From JAKFVC01 sp040386595 (lineage in GTDB: Bacteria > Planctomycetota > Planctomycetia > Planctomycetales > Planctomycetaceae): DNA of 55,801 nt. The stretch spans positions 1 through 55,801 of the forward strand of contig JAZKFE010000250.1 in NCBI GenBank assembly GCA_040386595.1. The letters are read 5' to 3'. Below are positions 45,095 to 52,948 of the stretch, piece by piece; within the stretch, counting starts at the first letter, position 1, and every line of letters begins with the position of its first letter. The position numbers and the translations under genes were made by a program. The notes below the pieces were generated by a model. It saw only the letters and a program-made list of their open reading frames with translations. It did not search any database and was not told the origin of the DNA.

Positions 45095-45472
45095 TCAAAT
45101 GTCTTCTCGGTCGGGACGACTTCTCATGATCGCGGCGAAGATCAAATTTAGCTCTTTTGCTTCTTGCCACAAAGGCCTGGCACGATCTTTTAAGGTCTCG
45201 TCGGCGGTTGCCAACATTCGCAACCAATGCTTTGTCTCTCTGGCTTCTTTCTTACAAATGCAAATCTTGTGACGGAAATCCTTCTTGGATTGCGCGTCAT
45301 CCGCCTCCGAATAATTCGCTCCGACGCTGGTGCCGGAACGAATCAATTGACTGATGAGAGGCACGGTAATCACGTTTTGCGAAATGGTTTTCGCGAAACG
45401 AATGACGTCTTCTCCGAACTTGGCAGTTCGTTCTTCCAGATCGAATGACCCATTCGCACCGGTCTGCCGCAT
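45095..45472 (-). CDS. Four-helix-bundle protein (S23/Avd-like)
   Basis: 125 residues. The pattern FDLEERTAKFGEDVIRFAKT, PLISQLIRSGTSVGANYSEA and KDFRHKICICKKEARETKHW, then LMFAAI-type ending, is the 23S rRNA intervening-sequence (S23) family, which forms pentameric four-helix bundles and includes the Avd accessory protein of diversity-generating retroelements. No reverse transcriptase or 23S gene is nearby. The ATG at 45472 gives a normal N-terminus. A 14-bp-stem hairpin (45501-45535, CCTGGGATTCTGAG/CTCAGAATTCCAGG) lies just upstream in its leader. It is bracketed by inverted repeats. Confidence 0.88.
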   Translation of the reverse strand: MRQTGANGSFDLEERTAKFGEDVIRFAKTISQNVITVPLISQLIRSGTSVGANYSEADDAQSKKDFRHKICICKKEARETKHWLRMLATADETLKDRARPLWQEAKELNLIFAAIMRSRPDREDI

Positions 45473-45500
45473 GATGGCCGTCCTGGAAACGAATCGAAAG

Positions 45501-45535
45501 CCTGGGATTCTGAGGTCAACGCTCAGAATTCCAGG
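45501..45535 (-). promoter_or_regulatory. Leader hairpin of the four-helix-bundle gene
   Basis: CCTGGGATTCTGAG and CTCAGAATTCCAGG pair with one mismatch around GTCAACG. It begins 29 bp upstream of the gene start. It may affect translation or be an element recognition structure; only the pairing is observed. Confidence 0.45.
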
Positions 45536-45647
45536 TGAACACGCTCTCGAATGACGCCCCCGAATATCAAACGTCAATCCAAATCATTGGGATTTGGACA
45601 TTCGTCATTCTTTCGACATTCGGATTTCGTCATTCGACATTAACAGC

Positions 45648-46883
45648 TTACTTGCGTTTCAAGTTCTTATGCGCCCCAACTTCCGGAGCATCCGGGCAGG
45701 CATCCGGGCCGAAGTAACGCAGCGAAACCAACGGCTCGGTGCCGGTGTTCTCGATGGTGACTCCTTCTTTGGCGGCCGATTCGGTGACGAAAACTTCGTC
45801 ATCGGTCATCTGGCCGTAGCGGATCATCGCCGGAGTCTGCAGACGCAGCTTGCCGATGTAGCCTTCACCTTGCACGGTGATCCAGCCGTACGCGCCGCTG
45901 TCCTTAATGACGCACTTCTTGCCCGGTTCGACGGTCAGTTCCTTGGCGGTGAACAACTGCTTGCCAGCGAACTTGCCGTACACGATCCAGCGGTCGACGT
46001 AGCCTTCCTTTTCGGTATTGGTGACGGGGACCGGCTCGAGATAGTGATTGTCTTTGAAGTTCGGGTCGATGTTCTGTTCCCAGTCCAAAGCGTCAACGAT
46101 GTACTTGTTATCGTTGTGCTTGGCTTCCGGGAAGTCCTTGGTCAACAGCGCCCGCGGAACCGCGCGGCCTTCGACCAGTGACTGGTACATGCCGAAAACG
46201 TCCGAACCCCACTGCGGTTCATAGGTGACGAGCGACCCGGGAGCGTGCAGCACGCCTGGAGGGACCAACCAGCCCGTGCCCGTTTGCAGGCGATAGGCTT
46301 TGGAATAGTTCAGGATCCCGTTGTCTCCTTCGTTCCAGCGGTCCAGGCAGCGGACGATGTCCTGCTTGGTGGTACCGGGTTCGAAGCCCATGAATGTGTA
46401 CGGGAAGTTGTTCCCGATCGCATTCATCTGGGGAGGGAAGTAGTACGATTCGGGCTTGCCTTCCTGGCCGACCAGCTTGGCTTGCTTGTCGTTCTGGTGC
46501 ATATGGTGGGGGATCGGCCCCATGTTATCGAAGAACTTGGAATAGACCGGCCAGCGGTTGTACTTCTTCCAAATGTTCTTACCGACGATGTCTGCGCCCA
46601 GTTCGGACACGGCATCGCGCAACGTAAATTGCTCTTTGCCGAATACGCAGAAGCTGAGACCTTCCGTTTCGCCACGGTTGTCGTTCATGGCGATGGTCGT
46701 CGAACCGAACCAGCGTTCATCGATACCACCGCGATGAGTTCCCATCGCGTAGTAATCATTGGGGTGCAGCTTGAGCCGCTTCCCGGGCTGCAGGAATGAA
46801 CGAGGAACCCAGGTCGGAGACAGACGTAAAATACCACCACCGTCCGTTAGCGCGTCAGTTGCGAGCTTCGCCACATTGGCCAT
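45648..46883 (-). CDS. Cupin, class I mannose-6-phosphate-isomerase-like
   Basis: 411 residues. IPHHMHQNDKQAKLVGQEG resembles the metal-binding HxxH cupin motif of type I phosphomannose isomerases, and GTGWLVPPGVLHAPGSLVTY supplies the late His. A second cupin barrel is suggested by LTVEPGKKCVIKDSGAYGW and GYIGKLRLQTPAMIRYG. The role is probably isomerisation of a sugar or sugar phosphate. It is the first gene of the minus-strand carbohydrate set (then isomerase, then Gfo/Idh/MocA). The ATG at 46883 is well placed. Confidence 0.75.
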   Translation of the reverse strand: MANVAKLATDALTDGGGILRLSPTWVPRSFLQPGKRLKLHPNDYYAMGTHRGGIDERWFGSTTIAMNDNRGETEGLSFCVFGKEQFTLRDAVSELGADIVGKNIWKKYNRWPVYSKFFDNMGPIPHHMHQNDKQAKLVGQEGKPESYYFPPQMNAIGNNFPYTFMGFEPGTTKQDIVRCLDRWNEGDNGILNYSKAYRLQTGTGWLVPPGVLHAPGSLVTYEPQWGSDVFGMYQSLVEGRAVPRALLTKDFPEAKHNDNKYIVDALDWEQNIDPNFKDNHYLEPVPVTNTEKEGYVDRWIVYGKFAGKQLFTAKELTVEPGKKCVIKDSGAYGWITVQGEGYIGKLRLQTPAMIRYGQMTDDEVFVTESAAKEGVTIENTGTEPLVSLRYFGPDACPDAPEVGAHKNLKRK

Positions 46884-47090
46884 GTCAGACGTTTCTCCTG
46901 AACTGGGGAACTGCGTGATATAAGATCGAAATTGTGGAATTCGAAAAATGGCAAGATTGAACGCGGAATCTCACGAGAACGGCAGCGCCTTCTTGTTCTC
47001 GAAACCCTTCTTTTACCGCTGAAACAGCAGGCATTCAAGGATAAGGGGATGGCATAAGGCAATTGAGATGGGTTAGGCGAAGTGGGAAAA

Positions 47091-47256
47091 GCGAATGTTG
47101 AAACCCGGATGGCGAAAGAATCGCAACACTCGGATGGTGCTGGAGAGTTCATCCCCGATGTTTCCGGGAAGAGCCTGTCGCTGGAGTGAACTGCATTCCC
47201 ATTGGGATTTGGTCATTCGACATTCTCTCGTCATTCGGATTTCGACATTCGTCATT
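47091..47256. repeat. Gene-less, decayed copy of the TGACGAAT inverted-repeat unit
   Basis: The left part (about 47091-47137, GCGAATGTTGAAACCCGGAT) is a diverged match to the right part read in reverse (47201-47256, TTCGACATTCGTCATT outside, ATTGGGATTTGGTCATTCG inside). The right part closely matches the right repeat of the unit at 45025-45641. About 60 bp separate the arms. It lies just upstream of the blaI promoter. Confidence 0.6.
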
Positions 47257-47292
47257 GATCCGCTCCTCGTGACAATTCGTTCAGAAATTTGC

Positions 47293-47321
47293 TTGACACC
47301 TTACGGCGACTGTCGTAAGCT
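47293..47321 (+). promoter_or_regulatory. blaI-like promoter with operator 1 between -35 and -10
   Basis: TTGACA (47293-47298), a 17-bp spacer, then TAAGCT (47316-47321). The operator TTACGGCGACTGTCGTAA (47301-47318) is a dyad that fills the spacer and enters the -10, the classic position for repression. The TTAC.NC...G..GTAA form fits BlaI/MecI sites. Confidence 0.75.
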
Positions 47322-47330
47322 TTGGTTGTG

Positions 47331-47348
47331 TTACGACCGCTGCCGTAA
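47331..47348 (+). promoter_or_regulatory. blaI-like operator 2
   Basis: TTACGACCGCTGCCGTAA, a second dyad of the same form, 30 bp from operator 1 (start to start) and ending at the AAGGAGG ribosome-binding site (47348-47354). Two spaced sites suit cooperative autorepression. Confidence 0.75.
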
Positions 47349-47360
47349 AGGAGGTCTGCG

Positions 47361-47750
47361 ATGGCCGAGGCAATGCCCACTCTGGGCGAAATGGAAATGC
47401 GAGTCTTGCGACTCGTGTGGCAGCTGCAACCCTGCACCGAACGGCAGGTCAGCGATTTGATTATTGCGGAACGCGATGTCGCTCGGACGACCGTGCTGAA
47501 GACGCTGCAGCGTCTGGAAGCGAAGCAGCTTCTGGAGCGCGTACCGGACTCGAGCCCGGTTCAGTTTCGGGCGTTGGTTGAGCAACAGCGGGTACTGCCC
47601 ACGCTCATTGGTCGATTTATCAACGACGTGCTGGGAGGTTCGCCGGACCCGCTTGTCGCGTATTTTTCGGGGTCTGGAAAACTCTCCTCGAAAGATCTGA
47701 CTGCCCTGCGCGAGATCGCCCGTAAGCTGGGGGAACCGACTCATGAATAG
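47361..47750 (+). CDS. BlaI/MecI/CopY-family transcriptional repressor
   Basis: 129 residues. The winged-helix region (MPTLGEMEMRVLRLVWQL, ARTTVLKTLQRLEAKQLLER) is typical of penicillinase repressors; the C-terminal dimerisation helix has PTLIGRFINDVLGGSPDPLV. It overlaps the M56 gene by 8 bp (47743), so the two are translationally coupled. In the BlaI/BlaR1 model the M56 protein senses a signal and inactivates the repressor, freeing the operators at 47301 and 47331. The promoter and AAGGAGG make this the best-defined transcription start in the window. Confidence 0.93.
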   Translation: MAEAMPTLGEMEMRVLRLVWQLQPCTERQVSDLIIAERDVARTTVLKTLQRLEAKQLLERVPDSSPVQFRALVEQQRVLPTLIGRFINDVLGGSPDPLVAYFSGSGKLSSKDLTALREIARKLGEPTHE

Positions 47751-48903
47751 TCTCAGCTTGGAGTTGATTAATCGGAGTGCAGCGCGGTGGGCTGAAATCA
47801 TCTGGGCCATTTCGTGGCAGTTTTGCTGTCTCGGGTTGGTGGTTCTGGTGATCCATTGGTCGCTACGTCGAGCGGCTCCCACCTGGCGCTATTGGCTGTG
47901 GCAGATTCTGGCGATTAAGCTGCTGTTGATGCCGTTCTGGACCGCCGCGGCTCCGTGGAAGGGGGCTGGATCTGATTCCGGTCCAGTCCCGATGGCGACC
48001 GTTGGGGGGCAGGCTGAGTCGCAGCCGACTCCCGTTCGGAAGTCGGTAAAAATCACACCAGCTGTTGTGCACGAACCGGGCCGAGCTCTACGGGCGGAAT
48101 TGCCTGTTGAGTCAGGGCTCGCGGCAAAAGCAGTTCCTGAACGAGATGCTCCGTCACTCCCCCAGGCTCCTCGTGCCGTCGCGATCCACGCTGATCCAGT
48201 AGCCGCTCCGGTCACCGCAAAAAAAGTGGCGACAGCACCGTTGCCGATCACCGTTTCGAATCCCGTAGGCGTTGTGCAAAATCGTCCGGCGCCGACTGTT
48301 TCTGTTTCTCCGTCGGTAAGACAAGCGACCCCCGGGTTCTCATGGCAGGCTGGACTAATGTTGGCCTGGCTGCTTGGTGTCTGTTGGTATGTCCTACAGA
48401 TTGTCCGGCAAGGAGCTGCCCTTAGTCGGCGGTTACGAGATGCTGAGCCCGCAGATCCCCAATTGGTGCAACGCGTCCGTGATTCCGCCGCACAGCTGGG
48501 AATGTCCCGAGTTCCCGAGGTGTTGATCCTGGATCAAGATATCTCGCCCTTCGTTTGCGGAATGTGGCACACGCGGCTGGTGATGCCGCGGGCTGTCCCA
48601 GAGTCCTTTGCGCCGGAACAGCTGGATCTCGTGCTGCTGCATGAACTGGCACACGTCCGGCGGCGAGATCTGATCTGGGGGTGGATTCCCGAAATCGGGC
48701 GAGTCCTCTTCTTCTTTAATCCACTGGTGCATGTCGTGTGCAACCAGATTCGATTTGAACGCGAGCTGGCCTGTGATCAACTCGCCATGTTGTCCTCGGG
48801 CCGCGATGCGGCCACCTATGCAGAGACGCTAGTCCGAGTTGTCGGTCAGCTCTCCAGTTCGGATGATTTAAGATTAGTCGCAGTCGAGAATTCACACGTC
48901 TAA
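47743..48903 (+). CDS. M56 (BlaR1-type) membrane metallopeptidase, early end
   Basis: 386 residues. Membrane segments lie at about 17-38 and 52-67, a Pro/Ala-rich linker covers about 70-195, a further segment is near 201-218, and the zinc site is HELAH (300-304) with ELACD (about 341-345) giving the third ligand. It is the signal-transducing partner of the preceding BlaI. The protein ends soon after the peptidase core (VAVENSHV), whereas planctomycete relatives usually carry a long C-terminal part. The adjacent downstream proteins begin with a segment that looks like a lost tail, so an ancestral fusion was perhaps split here. Confidence 0.88.
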   Translation: MNSLSLELINRSAARWAEIIWAISWQFCCLGLVVLVIHWSLRRAAPTWRYWLWQILAIKLLLMPFWTAAAPWKGAGSDSGPVPMATVGGQAESQPTPVRKSVKITPAVVHEPGRALRAELPVESGLAAKAVPERDAPSLPQAPRAVAIHADPVAAPVTAKKVATAPLPITVSNPVGVVQNRPAPTVSVSPSVRQATPGFSWQAGLMLAWLLGVCWYVLQIVRQGAALSRRLRDAEPADPQLVQRVRDSAAQLGMSRVPEVLILDQDISPFVCGMWHTRLVMPRAVPESFAPEQLDLVLLHELAHVRRRDLIWGWIPEIGRVLFFFNPLVHVVCNQIRFERELACDQLAMLSSGRDAATYAETLVRVVGQLSSSDDLRLVAVENSHV

Positions 48904-49001
48904 AATCGGTTCGAGATTTCCAGTCTGACTGCTTCTAATGTAGTCGGGTGTGTCTAAATCCTATTTCCATGCAGTTCTGCAATGGAAAGGTTGCTTTCAA
49001 C

Positions 49002-50111
49002 ATGTCTTCGTCTTTCGGCCCCTGGTCCACGTCGATGTCGACGGGAATTCACGTTGAGCTCAATACTTTCTGGAGAAGAAGAATGGCCATGCTGCCGCAA
49101 ATTGCTCGTTTGCAGCCCCGTTCATCGGGCCGCCGTCGCTGGAGTCTGGCATTGCTGGGCGTGGCACTTCTCGCGCTCCCCACTTGGTATGAGACGGCTC
49201 AATCGCAAGAGACCGTTCAGAGTCAGCCCGCAACTGGGAAACCTGCCATCTCGAAAGAGAGCGGTAGTAACGAGGTGAATTGTAAAAAGACCGCTAACGC
49301 TGCGCCCTCAAAAGCGAAATCATTACTCGGAAAAAATGAAGACCCGAGTCGAAAACTTGTTGGAGGAGGCGGTTCTCCCGCTTCCATTTCCAATGCCAAT
49401 TCTCCCCCGAAGAAAGACCCGCCAGTGCAAGCGATGGCGGCACCGCCAGAAATCGAATTTCACCCACAACCATCGCAGGTTGAGCAGAAGATTCTTGATA
49501 AGCTGAGTCAGCCAGTAACGCTCGATCTCAAGCACGAAACACTGGCCGAGTTCTTTGTGATTCTGGCGAAAGAATATTCCCTCAATGTGATCGTTGATCA
49601 GGAAAAGTTCGAAGAAGAAAGTATCACGACTGACGTAGACGTCGGCAGTTTGGCGATCGCCGATATTTCACTACGTTCTGCACTAAAACTTATTTTGGAT
49701 CGCAAGAATTTGGCCTTCTATATCGAAGACGAAGTTGTGAAGGTGACGACAAAAACCGATTTGCTGGGAAAGAGGTGGACACGCACTTACCCGGTTGGAG
49801 ATCTGATTAGCAACTACGACGATTTAGAGTCGCTAGTTGTTGCCGTGGAGCAGGTCGTCACGCCTGGGGAATGGATGCACGACGATCCCTCTGGCTCACA
49901 GGTTTCGATCGTGCCGAACATGGGCAGCTTGGTTGTACGTCAAACATTACCGGGCCATGACGAGACCCTGGATCTCTTACGGTCGTTACGGAAGACAAAA
50001 GCCGAAACGGGGATTGTCAAAGGGATGGGGGCGCGGGCACGCCAAGCCGCTGAGCCGGTTCAAAGTATTAAGGCTAGTCGTGTTGGCACCACTGGCAGTG
50101 GATTCTTCTAA
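49002..50111 (+). CDS. Exported STN-like protein, tandem family copy 1
   Basis: 369 residues. It begins MSSSFGPWSTSMSTG, then ELNTFWRRRMAMLPQIARL and a hydrophobic segment (RWSLALLGVALLALPTWYET), so it is anchored or exported. A low-complexity linker leads to a secretin/TonB short N-terminal (STN)-like domain: LSQPVTLDLKHETLAEFFVI, NVIVDQEKFEEES and ISLRSALKLILDRKNLAFYI. The next gene is a paralogue with the same plan, and a third broken copy follows. It lies 98 bp after the M56 stop and may be on that transcript. Function is unknown. Confidence 0.72.
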   Translation: MSSSFGPWSTSMSTGIHVELNTFWRRRMAMLPQIARLQPRSSGRRRWSLALLGVALLALPTWYETAQSQETVQSQPATGKPAISKESGSNEVNCKKTANAAPSKAKSLLGKNEDPSRKLVGGGGSPASISNANSPPKKDPPVQAMAAPPEIEFHPQPSQVEQKILDKLSQPVTLDLKHETLAEFFVILAKEYSLNVIVDQEKFEEESITTDVDVGSLAIADISLRSALKLILDRKNLAFYIEDEVVKVTTKTDLLGKRWTRTYPVGDLISNYDDLESLVVAVEQVVTPGEWMHDDPSGSQVSIVPNMGSLVVRQTLPGHDETLDLLRSLRKTKAETGIVKGMGARARQAAEPVQSIKASRVGTTGSGFF

Positions 50112-50170
50112 CGAGATCGTCTGGCTTCAGTAAACAGAGTCGTCACCGTCGTTGTTTAAGGTCGTGTTTC

Positions 50171-51193
50171 ATGAACCGTACCAAGCTGCATTTCGGCCCT
50201 TGGGCAACGTCCATCGCGACGGGCAATCGCATCGAACTCAATACGTTCTGGAAACGGAGAATGCAAATGTTACCACAAATTGCACGCTTGAATTCGCCTC
50301 TGTCTCGGCGTAGCCGCTGGAGTTTAGTGCTGGGAGCCATCGCCTTGTTGGCGCTGCCGACTTGGTGTGTGAATGCGCAATCTCCAGATGAGAAACCCGA
50401 ATCGAAAGCTCTTCCAGCTCCAACGCCGGCCGCTGCAGCGGCTGTTGAACCGACACTTTCTCCCGTTGCGGCGAAGCCCGCGGCGGGAGCTGGGCAGTCT
50501 CGTCCGTCAGCAGTGGAGTTTTTGCCGCGGTACTCCGCCCAGGAGCAACAGATTGAGCTCGAACTGGAAAAAAATACAACCTTGGATTTTACGGATGAGT
50601 CGCTCGATGGTGTGCGTGACACCATTATGGAACGGCATGGGTTTAATATTATCATCGACAAGGTGCTTCTCGAAGAAGACAGTATCGCCACTGATGCTAC
50701 CGATATCAACTTGAAAGTGAGCGAGATCCCGTTGCGGTCCGCTTTGAAACTGTTGTTGCAACCCAAAAGGTTGACCTTCGTGATAGAAGATAGCGTGCTG
50801 AAGATTACGACCGGGAGTGTGTCCGTTTCACAATATTTGACACGTACTTATCCTGTTCCGGATCTGGTCGGAGAGGTCACGGCTGATTTCGGAGATAAGA
50901 CTGCTCAATTCAAGTTACTGATGGAAGCCATCAAACTCGGCGTCACACCTAGAGCTTGGATGGATGCCGGCCTGACAGAGTCGGGCAAGCCTGGTATGCC
51001 CGGAAAGCCTGCAAAACCGAATGATGCGGTCGCGACGATTTCGATGGTCCCCGCCTCCGGCAGCTTAGTCATCCGTCAAAGTTGGGAAGGACATGAAGAG
51101 GTCCTAAAACTGCTGAGAGCCTTGCGTCAAGCTAAGGTCGAATCGTCCAAAAATAGCGAGGTAAAACCGCAGCCGATAGTCCCCAGTTATTAG
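50171..51193 (+). CDS. Exported STN-like protein, tandem family copy 2
   Basis: 340 residues, paralogous to the previous gene over its whole length: KLHFGPWATSIATGNRIELN, KRRMQMLPQIARLNSPLS, hydrophobic SLVLGAIALLALPTWCVNAQ, then the STN-like core TTLDFTDESLDGVRDTIMER, NIIIDKVLLEEDSIATD and IPLRSALKLLLQPKRLTFVI. Differences from copy 1 in the N-terminal region are mainly at third codon positions, showing that the leader segment is translated. It starts 59 bp after copy 1. Confidence 0.72.
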   Translation: MNRTKLHFGPWATSIATGNRIELNTFWKRRMQMLPQIARLNSPLSRRSRWSLVLGAIALLALPTWCVNAQSPDEKPESKALPAPTPAAAAAVEPTLSPVAAKPAAGAGQSRPSAVEFLPRYSAQEQQIELELEKNTTLDFTDESLDGVRDTIMERHGFNIIIDKVLLEEDSIATDATDINLKVSEIPLRSALKLLLQPKRLTFVIEDSVLKITTGSVSVSQYLTRTYPVPDLVGEVTADFGDKTAQFKLLMEAIKLGVTPRAWMDAGLTESGKPGMPGKPAKPNDAVATISMVPASGSLVIRQSWEGHEEVLKLLRALRQAKVESSKNSEVKPQPIVPSY

Positions 51194-51225
51194 ACAGATC
51201 TTTAAGGCGGAAGGTTCTCAATAGA

Positions 51226-51340
51226 TGCCCTCTTCATTTGGACCTTGGGCGACATCCCTGTCGGCCGGAAGTCGAATCGAATTCTAGACCTTTTGGGAAA
51301 GGGAGAAGGGGTGTTGCCGAAGCCAAAGGTGTTGGATCTA
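51226..51340 (+). pseudogene. Broken third copy of the STN-family leader
   Basis: ATG at 51226 gives PSSFGPWATSLSAGSRIEF, then a TAG at 51285-51287 where both other copies have Asn. After the stop, TFWERE and, in a shifted frame, VLPKPKVL keep the homology. The rest of the gene is absent before the phosphofructokinase at 51550. It is a pseudogene remnant of the tandem array. Confidence 0.75.
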
Positions 51341-51549
51341 TTGTGGGGCCTGCGTGGAGCGAAGCGGATTCGCCCACAGCCGTGAGAGTTCGTCTCTCTT
51401 GTCGTAAGTGCTGTGTTGGATGTGATTTGCGTCCGCATTGAAATGGCGGCGGATTCTAGCGAAAATAGCCGGTTCGGTCTCGTTGGTAGAGTGAGCCGAA
51501 TCACTGTTTCGTTGTTTCCTGTTTCGACTGAAGGAATGCGTCGCGCATC

Positions 51550-52836
51550 ATGGCCAAGAATATGCTGGTTGCCCAATCGGGCGGTCCGTCTCCCGTCATC
51601 AACAATACGCTCCGCGGCATCGTCGAGACGGCTCGGCAGATGTCCGAAATCGGGACGGTCTACGGTGGCTGGCACGGGATCGAGGGTGTTCTCAAGGAAG
51701 AGCTGATCGATTTGTCGGCGCAGTGCCGCGATGAGATCGCCTTGTTGCGCACGACTCCGGCGGCCGGTTCGATCGGTACCTGCCGGTACAAGCTCAAGGA
51801 AAAGCAGACCGAAGACTTCGACCGCCTGATGGATGTGTTCAAGGCCCATGATATTGGGTACTTCATCTACATCGGCGGCAACGATTCGATGGATACCGCG
51901 AACAAAGTCGCCAATCTGGCTCGTTCTCGCGGGTTGGATGTGGTTGGTGTCGGTGGTCCCAAGACGATCGACAACGACGTGGGTGACAGCGAATTTAAGC
52001 TGGTTGATCACACCCCCGGCTATGGCAGTACCGCTCGGTATTGGACGCACTACGTGCAATGTGCCAATGAAGAAAACAATGGCAGCTGCCCGGCTGACCC
52101 GGTGTTGGTGTTGCAGGCGATGGGCCGCAAGATTGGCTACATCCCCGCCGCCGCACGTCTCGCCGATCCGCACCGCGAACTGCCGCTGCAGATTTATTTG
52201 GCCGAACGCAAGACGACGCTCGAGCAGATTCATCACAACGTCAACGAAAGCCTGAAGAAGGACGGCCGGGCCATTGTCGTGTTGAGCGAAGGGTTGGACG
52301 TCGGTGACATTGGCGTTCGCAAGGATTCGTTCGGACATGCTCAGTTCAGTTCTTCGGAATTGACCGTCGCACAGATCGTTACGAACTACTTGAACAAGGC
52401 TGGCCTGGCAGTGAAGGGCTCGGCCCGCTGCAACGTTCCCGGTACCGATCAACGTCACAGCATGGCGTATGCGTCGGTGGTGGACTTGGACGAAGCCTAC
52501 TATGTCGGCCAGAAGGCGGCATTATTGGCGGCTGCCGGCGAGCACGGCTACATGGCCACGATCCTGCGAGCCGACCGCGACAACTATCAGGTGCGATACG
52601 ACAAAGCCCCCTTGGCGGAAGTCGCCGAGAAGGATCGCAAGTTCCCCGACGTCTGGATCACCCCGTGTGGAACCGACGTCACCGATGACTTCATCAAGTA
52701 CGCTCGTCCGCTGATTGGCGATGATATGGTGACCTTGCCGATTATCGACGGTCGCATCCGTCTGGCGAAGTTGAAGCCGATCTTCGCGAACAAGAAGCTG
52801 CCCAGCTACGTGCCGCAAGCGGACCGGGCGAAGTAA
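51550..52836 (+). CDS. Phosphofructokinase, likely PPi-dependent
   Basis: 428 residues, longer than E. coli PfkA. It starts KNMLVAQSGGPSPVINNTL. The donor region has IYIGGNDSMDTANKV (GGND at 109-112) and VGVGGPKTIDNDVGDSEF (PKTIDND at 137-143). The Asp where ATP enzymes have Gly and the Lys of PKTIDND are the marks of PPi-using enzymes. As far as I recall, GGND is normal in this long subfamily. Fructose-6-phosphate contacts include YGSTARYW and AMGRKIGYIPAAARLA. It follows a broken gene and precedes a HAD phosphatase gene 112 bp downstream. Confidence 0.9.
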   Translation: MAKNMLVAQSGGPSPVINNTLRGIVETARQMSEIGTVYGGWHGIEGVLKEELIDLSAQCRDEIALLRTTPAAGSIGTCRYKLKEKQTEDFDRLMDVFKAHDIGYFIYIGGNDSMDTANKVANLARSRGLDVVGVGGPKTIDNDVGDSEFKLVDHTPGYGSTARYWTHYVQCANEENNGSCPADPVLVLQAMGRKIGYIPAAARLADPHRELPLQIYLAERKTTLEQIHHNVNESLKKDGRAIVVLSEGLDVGDIGVRKDSFGHAQFSSSELTVAQIVTNYLNKAGLAVKGSARCNVPGTDQRHSMAYASVVDLDEAYYVGQKAALLAAAGEHGYMATILRADRDNYQVRYDKAPLAEVAEKDRKFPDVWITPCGTDVTDDFIKYARPLIGDDMVTLPIIDGRIRLAKLKPIFANKKLPSYVPQADRAK

Positions 52837-52888
52837 TCGGTTCTGGGCCATGGCCTAACGTCCCTGATTGTCGACGTCGTGAAAATTC

Positions 52889-52915
52889 CTGCCGGCTGGA
52901 TCTCTCGGCCGGCAG
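52889..52915 (+). terminator. Stem-loop between PFK and HAD genes
   Basis: CTGCCGGC pairs with GCCGGCAG over 11 nt. There is no strong T run (ATCAAAATCTTT), so it may attenuate or stabilise rather than end transcription. Confidence 0.35.
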
Positions 52916-52948
52916 ATCAAAATCTTTATTGCCTAGGAGTTTGTTGAA

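Larger units (their letters stand above)
45025..45641 (-). mobile_element. Candidate small element: four-helix-bundle gene between inverted TGACGAAT repeats
   Basis: The left repeat (about 45025-45082) carries AATGACGAATGACGAAACC and GACCAAATCCGAAG. The right repeat (about 45588-45641) is its inverted counterpart (GGATTTCGTCATTCGACATT at the outer end, TGGGATTTGGACATTCG inside). They share about 55 bp with small indels. The only gene between them is the four-helix-bundle ORF. The unit sits exactly between two co-directional genes (isomerase start 44981, cupin stop 45648). A gene-less relative is at 47091-47256. No transposase is inside, so mobility is inferred. Confidence 0.55.

Noticed and set aside
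45095..45472. Diversity-generating retroelement
   Set aside because: The Avd-like protein suggested one, but no reverse transcriptase and no template/variable repeat pair is seen nearby.
47361..48903. Beta-lactam resistance operon
   Set aside because: BlaI and M56 are present but no beta-lactamase or PBP follows; the serine hydrolase at 6474 is far away and has no such operator.
51202..52458. 418-codon minus-strand frame over phosphofructokinase
   Set aside because: Antisense to a strong phosphofructokinase gene; its product is composition-driven and lacks family motifs.
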